This document shows, in pieces, positions 1 to 11,139 of a stretch of 64,000 nucleotides of DNA. A program made the translations under genes and the position numbers. The stretch spans positions 16,977,187-17,041,186 of the forward strand of contig OX578284.1 of assembly GCA_951217055.1 (NCBI GenBank), given 5' to 3'. Within the stretch, counting starts at the first letter, position 1. Each line of letters opens with the position of its first letter. Origin of the DNA: Gerris lacustris (lineage: Eukaryota > Arthropoda > Insecta > Hemiptera > Gerridae). Under the pieces are notes generated by a model. That model had not been told where the DNA came from. It worked only from the letters and a program-made list of their open reading frames with translations, and did no database searches.

Positions 1-350
1 AAGTTATCTATACAGTCAAGAATCTCTTGGCGGCACAATTTCACTTGATTAATACACTTAAGAGATTATATCCCTTTGTCAAAACAGTCATTTTTTTAAG
101 ATTTATATATTTCAAAGATTATATTAATATAATTAATACATTTTAGAGATGATATCCCTTTGTCTAAGCAGTATATTCGAGTATTTAAGTTAGGCCCCCA
201 ATTTTTTGCTTCCGAGCTTTATTAACCTATTTTCCTAGGAGGATGGACAATTGCAGTTTTACCGCTCTTTCTTATTTAGTTCCCGTTCAAAACATGATTA
301 GTTTTTTATTGGACAGGGGATTCGGCGTGACTCTATGTGTTCAGAAGTGT
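1..350. other. AT-rich DNA, no gene seen
   Basis: No open frame, RNA gene or clear repeat boundary is visible. A short piece around 204-221 (TTTTGCTTCCGAGCTT) matches the terminal hairpin of family A, so a truncated A end may lie here. Confidence 0.5.
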
Positions 351-354
351 AAAA

Positions 355-455
355 CATTTCTCGGATTTGAACTCATGAGATTAGTCGGTGTTAAGACCTA
401 GGATTCAGGCGGTGAAGTTGCATGTTCACTAACCACTTGGCTACGCTGATTCCCT
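355..455 (-). repeat. tRNA-like sequence, probable SINE head
   Basis: Read on the minus strand, the stretch contains TAGCCAAGTGG, a good Pol III A box, followed about 60 bases later by GAGTTCAAATCCGAG, a good B box. Box order and spacing fit a tRNA with a long variable arm (Leu/Ser type) or the head of a tRNA-derived SINE. I cannot fold a full cloverleaf by eye, so a decayed SINE head is more likely than a functional tRNA. Confidence 0.4.
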
Positions 456-530
456 GCCTTTATTGTTGATTTATATTTAAAATATTGAACATATTTTCTG
501 AAGAATTATTCTACTTTTAAGACCGTCACA

Positions 531-1220
531 TTTGGGTTTTGTAGATACTTCTCGAAACTCTTATGTCAAGGGTGATGTGTCCGTCGGTCTTTGGTTCATA
601 GCGCCCAAACCACTTAAGCTAAATAGCTGACATTTAAAACACTGGCGACACTTTTTTATAAATAGGAATAATATGCAAAAGTTAAAACTTTAATAAGTGC
701 ATTCGCAAGTCGCCAAAAAATATGGTAAACTTAAATGTTTATATTTTTAAAATTTTGAGTGGGTATATCAAATAAAAGCTGCTGTAGAGTACGGGTAGGT
801 TACAAATATATATATATAATTTTTTAAAATTTGCATTCTTTATTGGTTTTATGAGTTGAAATATAACCCTAAATCTCCCCAACCACTATGGTATGGCTGG
901 TCCTAAAATTTTGAAATAATTCATACTAATACCTTATTGTTGGGTGATGAAAATTCCGGGAGGAAATTCCTAATTTTAAAAATTGCAAAGTTTGTGGGTG
1001 CACATTGCACATGTGCAGTGAGCCCAAAATATTATTTTTTTACATTTTGAGTGGGGTATCAAATGTGATATTGTGACCTTCCGGGGGATCGAACCAGGGA
1101 CCCTTGAGGTCTAAAAAAAAATCAGAATTATATTACGGGTATGCCTAATCATCTACGAAACCCTAAAAATTATTTGGATGCAAGTACTTCCCTGTGATGT
1201 TTTATATTATTAAATTGAAG
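531..1220 (+). repeat. Repeat family C, copy 1 (near full length)
   Basis: The copy starts with a diverged TTTGGGTTTTGTAGAT motif and carries ATCTACGAAACCCTAAAAA near 1152-1170, its inverted partner. The interior matches the copy at 21290-21825 closely (AAAGCTGCTGTAGAGTA, TTCTTTATTGGTTTTA, GAAATAATTCAT), and similarity continues about 50 bases past the inverted motif. Near 1086-1105 the minus strand reads CCCTGGTTCGATCCCCCGG, a B-box-like tRNA T-arm. No coding frame is seen. It is probably a non-autonomous element. Confidence 0.6.
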
Positions 1221-1489
1221 TAAAGAATGTTATACAACCACTCTTGTATTACTTCACTTGACATTTTATTATTCTAACTTTGTTACTTTGAATTGTGTTT
1301 GTGGTTATGTTTCCGAATGAATGCAATCCAAAAATATCATGACAGTTTTTTTTCCTGTGGGACTTAAGAGATAAAGTCCTAAGGAGTAAGACCTCAAATG
1401 CTGGTTCAGGTTGCAATCCTGGTTTAGTAAACATTCTTATAGTACTCCCTAAGCAGGTTGAAAGACCCACAGACCATGAGTACCTTGCT
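1221..1489. other. Unassigned
   Basis: AT-rich sequence between a C copy and a LINE remnant. Nothing recognisable. Confidence 0.4.
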
Positions 1490-1680
1490 TAGGGGAAGTA
1501 ACCTGAGTCCTTCAGTAAGCAGAATGGCTAAGCCAAAGATATCCCACTTCAGACGAGTTATTACAGGTCAGCTGCTAAGGTGAGAAGGGGTTTCCTATTT
1601 CCCAGACAGAGCTTCTAGCTAGACTAACTAGGCCAAGCAGGTGCAGATTTCGATTTAGTCGACACTGTCCAGAAAGAATG
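1490..1680 (-). pseudogene. Decayed LINE C-terminal fragment
   Basis: The minus strand encodes a stretch reading HILSGQCRLNRNLHLLGL. It matches FITGHCRLNRHLQLLGL in the intact LINE tail at 43003-43799, and nucleotide similarity continues downstream over the zinc-knuckle part (compare 1500-1600 with 43060-43200). Frameshifts and stops break the frame. It is therefore an old relative of the same non-LTR family, covering only the region after RNase H. No flanking target duplication was found. Confidence 0.7.
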
Positions 1681-1724
1681 TGTCTAAAGATAAAGGTCGT
1701 TTTTAACAAGGATACGTTTTTGGG

Positions 1725-1830
1725 CTGGGAGACAAAAGACATTTCTTTCACGTAAAAAATGACATGAGAAAACACGACATGAAATATGTGACGCTCTTGA
1801 ATATAGTACTAGGAAGCTATGATATAACAG
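1725..1830 (+). repeat. Repeat family F fragment
   Basis: Shares the order 'CATTTTCGTMACG ... CGACATGAAAAAAGT ... ACGCT' with 13684-13780 and 19505-19600. Function unknown, no coding frame. Confidence 0.5.
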
Positions 1831-1834
1831 GAGT

Positions 1835-2226
1835 CTCATCATGTCTGTCATCTGTCGGCCTACAGGGCCGATTTTGACGAAATTTTGCATACATGTACAG
1901 AAAAATCAAACCCCGAAGCGAAATTGACAAATTAATTCAGGCTCCAAATTTGGGGGCGCCGTGCCCCAAAAACTCAAGGCCTACTCACTGAAAAACGGTT
2001 CTAACGATTTTGATTAAAAAAGTTTAGAATATCCTCCATTTAAATACGAATGCAACGATATAAGCTGTTTTCCCGGGGAAAATAGAGTTCCTCAGAAATT
2101 ATTATTGAAATGTTCAATAATAATTAAATTTATACCTTGAAAAGAATAAACGGAAAACACTGACTTAAGTAATTATGAACTCTATATGAGAAAGTTTGTT
2201 ATGAGTTGCCTCGGACCGATTTTTAG
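1835..2226 (+). repeat. Repeat family B, copy 1 (5' truncated)
   Basis: Begins inside B at GGGCCGATTTTGACGAAAT and runs to the 3' end signature, ATATGAGAAAGTTTG followed by CTCGGACCGATTTTTA. Compared with the full copy at 50640-51189 it lacks the 5' hairpin. No coding content. Confidence 0.75.
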
Positions 2227-3145
2227 TTCTATATTTTGCCAATAGGAGCGCACCATGGCAACCGTCTTCAGAGAGGGAGATGTAAAGGTTAGTTAAACTG
2301 TTGGCTGTCAGTGCCCAAAAACATATCCATGAGATACTATTTTCCTTAAAGTGGAAAACATTTCAACGCTTTTTTACTTCTGATTTAATTTATATGAAAT
2401 GTTATTTAAATGATTAAAATTAATCATTTAAATTTTTAAATTAGTTATAATTTTAGTTATAAACAGAGTGTAATTGTTTTAGTGCTAGCAGGGTAGGTAA
2501 TAATATACTACGTATTTTAAGAAGGGAATATAGAATAGAATAAAAATATGGCAGGTATTTAACAGGTTGACATTAGGTGATATGTAAAAACAAAAAAGTT
2601 AACTTAAGAATTTAAAACATGTCATTTTCTTTAAATATTTTCATGAAAATACCCTTTAATTTCCTGTATTTATTTTAACTCGAAAATATTCTACCTTTAC
2701 TTGTTTTTTCAAGCATAAATTGAAAACGGTAGGTCCGCTTGGAATTTAATTTACAATTAAATTACGCTTGGTTAATTTTATTATTACAAGCTTTACAGAT
2801 TTTCATATCAGTCTCTCTTGTATCAGGATGAAAAAGGTTAATTATTTTGAAGTTAAGTCTACAATATAGCTATATTGTCTACAATGTAGCTGCTGTACAC
2901 TTGCAATTAGATTCAATAAAACCAGAACCAGTCAGTCTGACATTTTATGTTTCTAAGTCAATTTCGTTAAATGTTTTTAATAAATTTTAAATTAAATTCA
3001 GTTATCTATGCGTTTTAAAATGTTTAATATTTATTTTAAAAATGGTGAATTATGATATCTTTAGAAATAACTTTTGCAAGTAGTGCAGCTTATAGCATAA
3101 TATTAATAATATTACTGCCACGATGTTTCAATACTTACTTATATT
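2227..3145. other. Unassigned AT-rich DNA
   Basis: No gene recognised. At 2253 an ATG lies in a strong Kozak context (CACCATGG), opens eleven codons and meets a GTTAGT donor-like site at about 2288. It directly follows a repeat segment (TTAGTTCTATATTTTGCC) also seen at 15330 and 19597, so chance is likely. Confidence 0.4.
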
Positions 3146-3535
3146 AAGGAATCGGTCCGAGACAACTCAGACAAACTTTCTCATATACGAGTTCATAATT
3201 ACTTAGCCCAGTGTTTTCCATTTATTAGTTTTCGTAATTACATTTAATTATTATTGAACATTTCATCGAAATTTACCGTAAAAATAACCTTCTCGGCGAG
3301 AAATCGAACCCGGGCTCTCTCCGTCCGCTTTTAAGGCTATTTTCTCAGGAACTAAATTTTTCCTGGGAAAACATCTTATATCGATAGATTCTTATTTAAA
3401 TGGGCTACATTTAAGATTTTTATAATCAAAATATTCGTTAACGTTATCGAGAGTTTTTGGGGGGTATCATTCCCAAATTTGGAGCTAAAATTCATGTCTC
3501 GATTTCGCCCATGTCACAAGTTGGGTTGGTACGAC
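3146..3535 (-). repeat. Repeat family B, copy 2
   Basis: Minus-strand B copy: it begins on the plus strand with AATCGGTCCGAGACAACTC and TTTCTCATATACGAG and ends with the 'CCAAATTTGGAGCTAAAATT' region. The B-box-like sequence is at about 3296-3320 (GAAATCGAACCCGGG, inverted). The 5' hairpin is missing. Confidence 0.75.
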
Positions 3536-4860
3536 TTTTATCCATTTCGCATTGCTGTTACGATCCCGCGGACGCTACACTGCTTGGTTGGAACAAACCT
3601 AATATAAACAAATTCCCTTAATCATAAAATAAATAAATAATGTTATCAAATACCGTTATTATCAGTGGGTTAGATATCCGATGGTGGGGGTTGCCTTTGT
3701 ACTTGTTTTTCTTTCTTTCATCTGAATTTGGTGCACAAGATCTTCGATATTATTATAATTTGTAAGTGTAATACAATATTTTGATAATTTTCCAATATTA
3801 TATCATATGACACGAGAAAATGCTATAGCCTAATGTAACTTAATCCTATTCTTTACAAAACTCACCCTTAAATTTCCATAATTGAAAAGAAAAACAATAA
3901 AATGTTGATAGGATTCAATTTCTTTTAGACATGTTTTTATAGTCGAGTGGGGAGGTTGAAGGTGGAAAACGTCGTGTAGAAGTTATTATTTCTTTCCATC
4001 TCGACTTGATTCAAGTAAATAAAAGTGTCTGGTTTTTTTCAAGAAGACGAAAAGAAAAATAAAATACATTTTTTGTCTTTCTGACGAAGTCGGAATCGTT
4101 GGAGGTTGGGTACAGTTAGAGAATGTTCTCATCTCTCTCCTGGTTCTATTTCACATCTTCTGCTTCCACCTCGAAGTTCTTATTCAACAATCCACTTGCC
4201 ACTTCTATTCCGATTATCTTTACTTGAGGAACGTTCCCCCCCCCTTCCCAAGTACTTGGTATCTCAAGTGTCAACTTGGAGCCAATCCTGTTGGGAAATC
4301 TTACTAAGTGTTAGGAAAGCCCCCCCCCCCCCCACTTTCCTCCTCTTATTCCCCATCCCCCTCCCCCTTCCTCTTCTTATTCCCATCACAACATTTTCCA
4401 TCCTCAAAAACCCTTTCAACCATTTTCCATCTGGCTCTTTTTCATTTAATCAATATTATTTTCACCACTTTCTATGCCATCTTATCTATTTTCCTCCCGA
4501 CACTGCCTCTTTTATTGTTAATAAATCCGTTTTTCCTTTCTTTTTCATTCTCTTGACACCGTTTTTCCTTTACACTTTATTTTAATTCTATCATCCTCTC
4601 TAAATTCTATACAATTTACTCTTTTTATTGCACGATATTTTTTTTTTTTCTTCGAGTTGAACTTATAATCCTTGTTGAATCCTTTCAGTCAATATAAAGT
4701 TAAGCGTGAATTTTTTTTTCCTCTTTTCCTAAATTGAAATGCTTTTTTTCATTTTCTTCTTTGTTTTTATTGGATTATTATACAAACAAACATACATACA
4801 TGTATAAAGTGAACTCTTAACACTACAGTTGTAAATAGCGGACAATTCAATATTAATATG
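3536..4860. other. Unassigned, with a pyrimidine-rich tract
   Basis: From about 4106 to 4760 the plus strand is strongly C/T-rich with homopolymer C runs (4231-4239, 4320-4333) and T runs. The 159-codon open frame there follows from the base bias: the product is a low-complexity Pro/Ser/Leu/Phe string without a domain. I do not call a gene. Confidence 0.5.
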
Positions 4861-4861
4861 G

Positions 4862-5905
4862 GCTTTTTAGGGTTTCGAAGTCATCCTAGAAACCCTTATG
4901 CTTTTGGTAGTTTATCCGTCCGTCCGTCGCATCTCGGAGTATATCTCCCGACCTACAGTAGCTGGAAAATTGAAATTTGGTTTAGAATTTAAACTTTTTT
5001 GCCCAAAAACAGGAAAAAAATTGCAAACTTAAACACTCGAAATTTCTTCGATCAGCCAGCAATTGCGAACTGATCGCGATATTTTCTGTAATTTTTTAGG
5101 GAGGTATCATTTTAGTCCAGAAGATAGCGTGCAAAAAAGGGTCTGACTAACAGTATGCTAGAATTTTGTGATTAAGTAAATTTGTTGGTGCCATTTAAGA
5201 ATATGTGGTCGGCCAAGTTTGTCTGCTGGACATAGCTTGACAATAGGCATTTAAAAAAAAACAACCGGTGGACAGTGGCCATGTGCCGCCCTTTTTGGTG
5301 GACAATGTGATTTTCATGATCCTGAGTACGAAATTAGTTAGTAGACCAAAAATCAAGTTGATGGTAGTTTGTCACTTAACAGGTGACCTCTTTGATTTAG
5401 AGTAATATTTGACTAACTAACCTAGAAAGTGAAAAACTACCATCAACATGATTTTTGGTCTACTAACTAAGTACGTACCCAGGATCATGAAAATCACATT
5501 GTCCACCATAACGGACGGGGCATGGCCTCAAACCCACCGGTTTGTGTTTTTTCAAATGCCTATTGCCAAGCTATGTCCCGCAGACGAACTTAGCGGACCA
5601 TATATTCTTAAAAGGCACCAAAACATTTACTTATACACAAAATTATAGCTTGATGTTAGTCAGACACTTTTTTGCACGCTATCTCCTGGACTATTTCAAA
5701 GGTATTGAAATTTGGATCACAAATATATTTCGAGTTTCCAAAATTGCGACCATTTTACCCCGAAATTATTAAAACAAAACGCAAGAAAATGCACCAATAC
5801 TTATGGACAAAAAAGACACCATACTTATGGTGTCACAAAAATGTAATTTTTGAGTGGCGTATCATTTTAAAGGTATTGAAATTTGGATTAGTCGATACCT
5901 AGTTA
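4862..5905 (+). repeat. Repeat family C, copy 2, split by a foldback element
   Basis: Starts with the C signature TTTTTAGGGTTTCGAAG and GAAACCCTTATGC, then GTCCGTCCGTC and the 'GAAATTTGG' region. It is interrupted at 5115-5691 by a foldback element and resumes to about 5905. The right end is lost or too diverged to place. Confidence 0.55.
5115..5691. mobile_element. Foldback element H, copy 1, TA-flanked
   Basis: The element is almost wholly palindromic: arms of about 285 bases meet near 5405. Termini read GTCCAGAAGATAGCGTGCA and TGCACGCTATCTCCTGGAC. Both ends abut TA (5113-5114 and 5692-5693), as expected for Tc1/mariner-type integration. A second copy is at 53562-54130. It has no transposase, so it is a non-autonomous foldback/MITE. 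The superfamily is inferred from the TA target only. Confidence 0.7.
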
Positions 5906-6611
5906 TAATGGTTGGCTCTGTCGATAATCATAGTTATTAATATTTAAATCAATAAAATTAAAAAATATAATATTATTTATGGAACAAATGCACTAGATTT
6001 TATTTCATTATATAAACACCCCTGAAGACACAATAGAAGATGGAAGGGGAAGAAAGGAATAAATAAATTAAAGGGGCCGACACTTTAAAAATGTCTGAAT
6101 AGAACCTTGTATTATTCATGATTTTACTGTATATTTTGATACTATATAGTTGTGTTCTAAGTTTATTCGTTCAATTGAAGGCTTGCATCAGTGCCGATGT
6201 AGTTAGTGAGGAAGGTGTTAGCCGTTCCATGTTTATTTGTAACGAAGGCATGTAGGGTGAACTAAATTTATTGTTAACGTACAAGTTGTTCATGTTCTGG
6301 CTATCACTCACTCCTTCCCTTTCAAGTCAATAGACTGATGTATATCTCTCTCTTTGGTGTTTTAACTTTATATTATGGAAATTAATACAGTATGTAAAGT
6401 GTTGAAATTTACATTGATTTACATTGAGAGTGTTACTCGTGTATATTGAGCCAAGCTGCCTGAGCTGAAAAAGTGTACTTTACTTGACTCTATCCTATAA
6501 TTTCCAAGTTTTATAGATACATAAAACTTAACTTTTTTTAAGAAAAAAAACAAACAAAACAACAACAACTAGTGATTAATTTTAGATTTCATTTTGTATT
6601 CATTTTTAATT
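5906..6611. other. Unassigned AT-rich DNA
   Basis: No open frame of note, RNA gene or repeat boundary is seen. Confidence 0.4.
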
Positions 6612-6939
6612 GTTTTTACTTTCTCACATATAGAGAAAGTATTGTGATGGCGCGAAAATTCGATTTTGATGGATTTTCATGGTTTGTCCATTGGAGTCCA
6701 AAAGAGTGGTTTTTAAAAAATGTCTGTTAGTGCAGACGCCTGGAGCCTAAACTACTGGGCCGATTTTAACAAAATTTGGCATACATGTTCGGAAAAGTCA
6801 TACCCTGAGGCGAAATCGAGAAAGAAATTCTCAAAATTCGGAAATGCTACCCCCAAAAACTGAAAAAACGAGAAAAATATTATTTCTCGAAAACGGTTCT
6901 GACGATTTTTATTAAAGAAATTCTAAAATGTAGTCAATG

Positions 6940-8380
6940 CAGGCGCGTAGCTATCGGGCCGCAGCGCCCGCGGCCGCGGGCGGGCGCAGGCTTGAGACGG
7001 CGCAATATCGGAGAAGAAAAAAATAGGTAAAATTTGAAAATCAGGAAAAGTGAAAATAAATAAATAAGCGAGCTTCATAAATTCAACAAAATATGCATCT
7101 TGTCTGTCTGTCTGTGTGTAACGTTTACGTGTTTGACGATAACTGGAGTAAAAGTTGAAATTTGGTATTCGTGTTCCTTACCGCTCAGGCTAAGTTCGTT
7201 GGACAGCGTGATCCGTCAAAGAGTTAACGCGCTACGCTCGCGAAAACGTAAGCTTCAAATGTAAAATTGGAATTTTAGGATGAGAAAAGTTTTTATCATC
7301 ACCTATTCTGATGAGACGAATGAGATGATTCGATAACGGATAAGATGATGAGAGGAACATTTTTTCAATTCACAATTTATTCTTAGTAAAACCAACAGTG
7401 ACAGTGACACCGCTCTGAATTAATAAAGATCGTCAAAACTATCAAAGCGGACCTTTAAAATAGAGAAAACAACGTTTTTACCGATATCTTACGTTCTAAC
7501 GTAACGATTAATAAAACATTAATTAACCCGCGTTAATAGATATTCAAGGGCAAACGCCAACAAATTCGGTTTTTTGCGAATACCTTGATTCCTATGATCT
7601 ATGATCCTATGTTCTACGCTCCAACACCAATTAAGGTGGTTATCAAAATTAAAGAAAAGTTTTATTCATTTAGACGGTTTACGGATTATAAGGCGAAGAA
7701 TATCTGTGAATATTAATTATCCGTTGCCGTACTATGTTTTACGAATTTTCACGAATATCTCGCTTCCTACGGTTCAGAGACAAATTAAGGTGAGAATCAA
7801 AAAGCAAGATTATTTAATTTCCCAAAAAATGGGCTCATTCGTTTTTTTAGGTACAACGAATGGTTCAGCAAAAACTAGCTTACTACAACTTGCGTAGTGT
7901 TTGTTTTTGGACGACGTTTGAAGTATATTTGGGAATATTTTGCTACCTCTGGCTCGGAGACCAATTGACGATCAGATCAAAATTGAAAAATATACAATTT
8001 CACACTAGAAACATTATATTATTATTTTACGTACAACGACAACGCACCGTTTGGATAATAAAGTGTTCCAAAGATTCTGCACAAGGCATAACAACGACCA
8101 ATAACTTAGACTTTTTCCCGAGGGAGCTCCACGGTGGGAGCCGTTACCTACAAGTGATATTTCAAGTTTCTTTGGAGGTAGTTTGAAAATAATCGTGCTC
8201 CCAGTATTTTAATATTATACAAAAAAGTAAAAGTTATGGTGACAATCACAATGCAGTCCTCCTTGTGCGGAAACTATTTACATTATGAAATAAATGGATT
8301 AAGTAAAGGGCGCTTATTAATTAAAGGACGCATTTTTTTTATCTTGCGGGCGGGCACTATCAGAGCTAGCTACGCCACTG
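6940..8380. mobile_element. hAT-type transposon, non-autonomous, with exact 8-bp TSD
   Basis: Termini CAGGCGCGTAGCTA and TAGCTACGCCACTG are typical hAT inverted ends. The flanks carry an identical 8-bp duplication AGTCAATG at 6932-6939 and 8381-8388. Subterminal GC-rich stretches (GCGGGCGGGC) occur at both ends. The inside has no recognisable transposase: it holds an A'-family segment (about 7065-7540) and loosely repeated units around 7590-7960. It looks like an internally replaced deletion derivative inserted into a B repeat. Confidence 0.85.
7065..7540 (+). repeat. Repeat family A' segment inside the hAT element
   Basis: Matches 17041-17500: GCGAGCTTC, AATATGCATCTTGTCTGTC, AACGTTTACGTG, the AGTTCGTTGGACAGCGTGATCC block and the ACGTTCTAACGTAAC block. 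It is either a later insertion or filler captured by the hAT element. Confidence 0.65.
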
Positions 8381-8674
8381 AGTCAATGTAATAAATGTAG
8401 CGTTATCTAACGATATAAAGCTCCAGGCTCATATCTAACGATATAAGCCTGGGAAAAATCTAGTTCCTGAGAAAATTGCTTTAATCGCAGACAGAGAGCG
8501 GCCGGGTTCGACTCCTCGCCGAGGAGAAGTTATTTTTACGATAAATTTCTATGAAATGTTTAATAATAGTTACATGCACCAAAGAAAACTAATAAGTGAA
8601 AGAAACTGGGCAAAGTAATTTTTAACTCGTATAAATGAGAAAGTTTGTCTTAGTTGTCTCGGACCAATTTTTTG

Positions 8675-8970
8675 ACTTTTTCATGTTTAGGCTGTGCTAC
8701 TTAACTCCAAAAGCGTTACTAAGAAACGTTACCCGGTGTATCAAGGAGTTAGCAAGGTATAGGAGGTGTGCACAGTCTGTCTCCAGCTGCTGGGCCTCCC
8801 TCCACCGCACGCCACAGGGGCAAAGAAAGTCGAAAAGATTTATACGTGTGACAGGGAGTTAGGAAAGTACAGGAGGTTGCCATCAAGTCTATCTGTATTA
8901 AGGTACCTAACGTCTAGTCTACCCACCCTTCCCCTCACGTTCGGCTACCTGCCTTACGTCTCACTCTTTC
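8675..8970 (+). repeat. Repeat family E, copy 1
   Basis: Shares with 23866-24190 a GC-richer block: TTTTCATGTTTAGGCT, AAAAGCGTTAC, AAGGAGTTAGCAAGGTATAG, TCTCCAGCTG, GCAAAGAAAG and GTTCGGCTAC. It joins directly to the end of B copy 3. No intact frame. It may be the 3' part of a retroelement, but no hallmark domain is visible. Confidence 0.55.
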
Positions 8971-10335
8971 AATTTCAGATTTCAGTTTTTTTTAAAAAAA
9001 TATTTGTTTTGTTTTTTATCCATTAGCCAGTCTTTTTAAAGCCGGTTCAGTCATACGTCGACCAACAGTCCAATGCAGTCTCGATTTAAAGGAATATTCG
9101 GTTCCATTGGTGATCTTGATTATATTGGCTATGACATCACATGTTGATGAGTGTTCACCATCCAATTTACTTATTCCACATACTTTGCGCAAAGGGCTGT
9201 ATCTTTAATTCGTATCCGGTGTAAATGTTTCATTAAATAGTCATGTGCGGTAAGTTTTTTTGAAGCATGCCATAGCCTGATTTCTCAGGTGATTTATTGG
9301 AATGCGAGATTTCTTGTCTATGAGAGCTTCCATTTTTTTGGCTTTCAATTTAATTGTTAATAAAATTATTTTTGTTTGATTAAGTAAACTAAAGTATCAG
9401 AGAGGAAGGCATGTTGGCTGCTTATAAATTCTCTCTTTGTTCGTGATACTTATTCTGAATCAGATAAGTCATGTTCTCTCTTTTTCTTTAGTTTTAAGAG
9501 GCCATCTTCAGTGGAGGGCTAAGACTTTAATATAATAATGAACAACTGGAAAGCCTCTCCACAGAATAATTATTATTATTGTTATTCTGTGGAGAGGCTT
9601 TCCAGTTGTTCATTATTCTATTGATATCTACTCCACTTGCGCTCTTAATCTTCTAATAGTTTGAGTATTGTCTTTCCCATAACATTGATCAAAATATTCG
9701 ATATCTTGATGGTATTGCCCAGATATTCTCTTTCAGCTATCAAACAGTAAATTTACCAGATTGTTTATATTTGTATATATTATTTATATTCTATATAGAA
9801 TTCATGTGAAAACTTCAACCAAGACAAGAAATATATCTAAATCTGAGATTAAAATATGGGTTTGAATAACCACTGGGTTAAGACAGATAAGAAAAATGGA
9901 CTTGGGAATTTCCCACGAGATTTAGAAAAACTTGAGGGGAATAAGATGGGCTCAGATGGAAATCATATATTTATATATTTCATCGAGAAAAATCATATCT
10001 GGATTTGATATTATGTTGTGTAGAAAGTTATAAACCCTTTGGATTATATATCAGAATATTTTTACATAAAAGCTTTTCTTATGGGGTATTTTTATGGTTT
10101 GTTATAAAACCTGAACGAGTTTATGATATCTTTTGGCATTTTATTATAAACCTAAAAAAAGGCAGTATACTATAAATGTGGACTTAAAAAAAATTGTTTA
10201 GAATTATTTTAATATAAATTATGACGTTTACTTCTTTATTATTCTCTTTGGGTTTATGTCGTATTATACATTTTATTTAATACCATTTTGGATATGAAGA
10301 GTAAATTCCAGTAGTTATTACTTAAATTAAAAATA
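8971..10335. other. Unassigned AT-rich DNA with one perfect hairpin
   Basis: Apart from the hairpin at 9534-9617, no gene or repeat family is recognised. A 'GGCCATCTTCAGTG' piece at about 9502 resembles half of the hairpin motif found at 61920 and elsewhere. Confidence 0.4.
9534..9617. repeat. Perfect 36-bp inverted repeat (hairpin)
   Basis: Arms 9534-9569 and 9582-9617 are exact reverse complements with a 12-base AT loop. Each arm contains GGAAAGCCTCTCCACAG. No mismatch is seen, so it is young or conserved, unlike its decayed surroundings. It is not a bacterial-type terminator. Role unknown. Confidence 0.85.
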
Positions 10336-10918
10336 GACTGTCAATTGGTGTGGCACATAGCTTCATCGCATCCTATGACGTACTTTATTGATATTATAAT
10401 TTTAAAAACCATTATTGTATAATTTGTTTAATTGTTTCCCTCGTTTTATTAGTAGGTCAAAATTGTTTGATTTTTTTTTACAAAAATTAAAGTACCAATT
10501 TAGCAAAAGTTAAAGAGTGCATACGGTTCAAATTAATCTGTGGCTATCTGCGAGCTTCTTTCGATAAACTATAAACGTTTCATACAAATCAGATAAGTAC
10601 TTTTAATGCTATAGGTGTGTGCGCATGTGGAAGAGAAACAGAGCACAGAAGGTTGAAACTTATATGGGACCAACATTGAGCTAATTATGACCTACCATCC
10701 AAATTTCATTAAAATCGAACGTGTAGTTTTTTAAGTTATGTTGGTTCGCAAAAATTGCGTGACAGATAGACCGACAGACAGACACGGAACCAAAATTGTT
10801 CCCTGATGTCTGGAACGGATTTTTGTCTTGGAATTTTTTATATCGGAGACCTAAATATTTTTCGTTCTTCGGAACGATTACGTAGCTAGCGTTACCTTCG
10901 GTAAGCTAGGAAGCAAAA
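10336..10918 (-). repeat. Repeat family A, copy 1
   Basis: Runs on the plus strand from CTGTCAATTGGTGTGGCAC to GCTAGGAAGCAAAATT. It shows the A signatures in order: GTGGAAGAGAAACAG, GAAACTTATATGGGACCAAC, ATTAAAATCGAACG, GACAGACAGACAC, CCTGATGTCTGGAACGGAT and the terminal hairpin GTTACCTTCGGTAAGC. No coding frame. Confidence 0.8.
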
Positions 10919-11139
10919 TTCTGTTAGTTCTGTAAAATAAAATATTTGTTTGATAGCTTTACCTGTACCTTATATTAGATATTAGATATAGGAACCTCTA
11001 TGTTCTATGGAGGTCATCTTAGTCAGTAATGGCTGGCATCTTAAAGTTGTCAAATGTAATGACATGCTGTGAGCCGAATTTTGTACAAATTTCTTGGTAG
11101 AAAAAACTATTTTCCTTGCATCTGGAGATAAAATTTATT

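Larger units (their letters stand above)
6612..8675 (+). repeat. Repeat family B, copy 3, split by a hAT insertion
   Basis: The copy opens with the 5' hairpin ACTTTCTCATATAGAGAAAGT and closes near 8672 with GAGAAAGTTTGTCTTAGTTG and the TCGGACCAATTTTT end. A 1441-bp hAT element interrupts it at 6940. Removing that element and one target copy restores colinearity with 50640-51189. The B-box-like motif GGGTTCGACTCCTCGCCG is at about 8501-8518. Confidence 0.8.

Noticed and set aside
2253..2288. ATG in perfect Kozak context with GTTAGT donor
   Set aside because: Directly downstream of a recurring repeat segment, eleven codons only, and no acceptor-linked exon downstream. Kept as a note, not called a gene.
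4106..4585. 159-codon open frame on the plus strand
   Set aside because: It lies in a C/T-rich tract with homopolymers. The product is Pro/Ser/Leu/Phe low complexity without a domain, and a second frame is open over part of the same tract.
7601..8186. Two overlapping plus frames of about 100 codons inside the hAT element
   Set aside because: No transposase motif (no hAT dimerisation or DDE block) and locally repeated nucleotide units. Possibly decayed passenger sequence.
9534..9617. Rho-independent terminator
   Set aside because: The context is eukaryotic. The stem is far longer than a terminator and there is no gene upstream.
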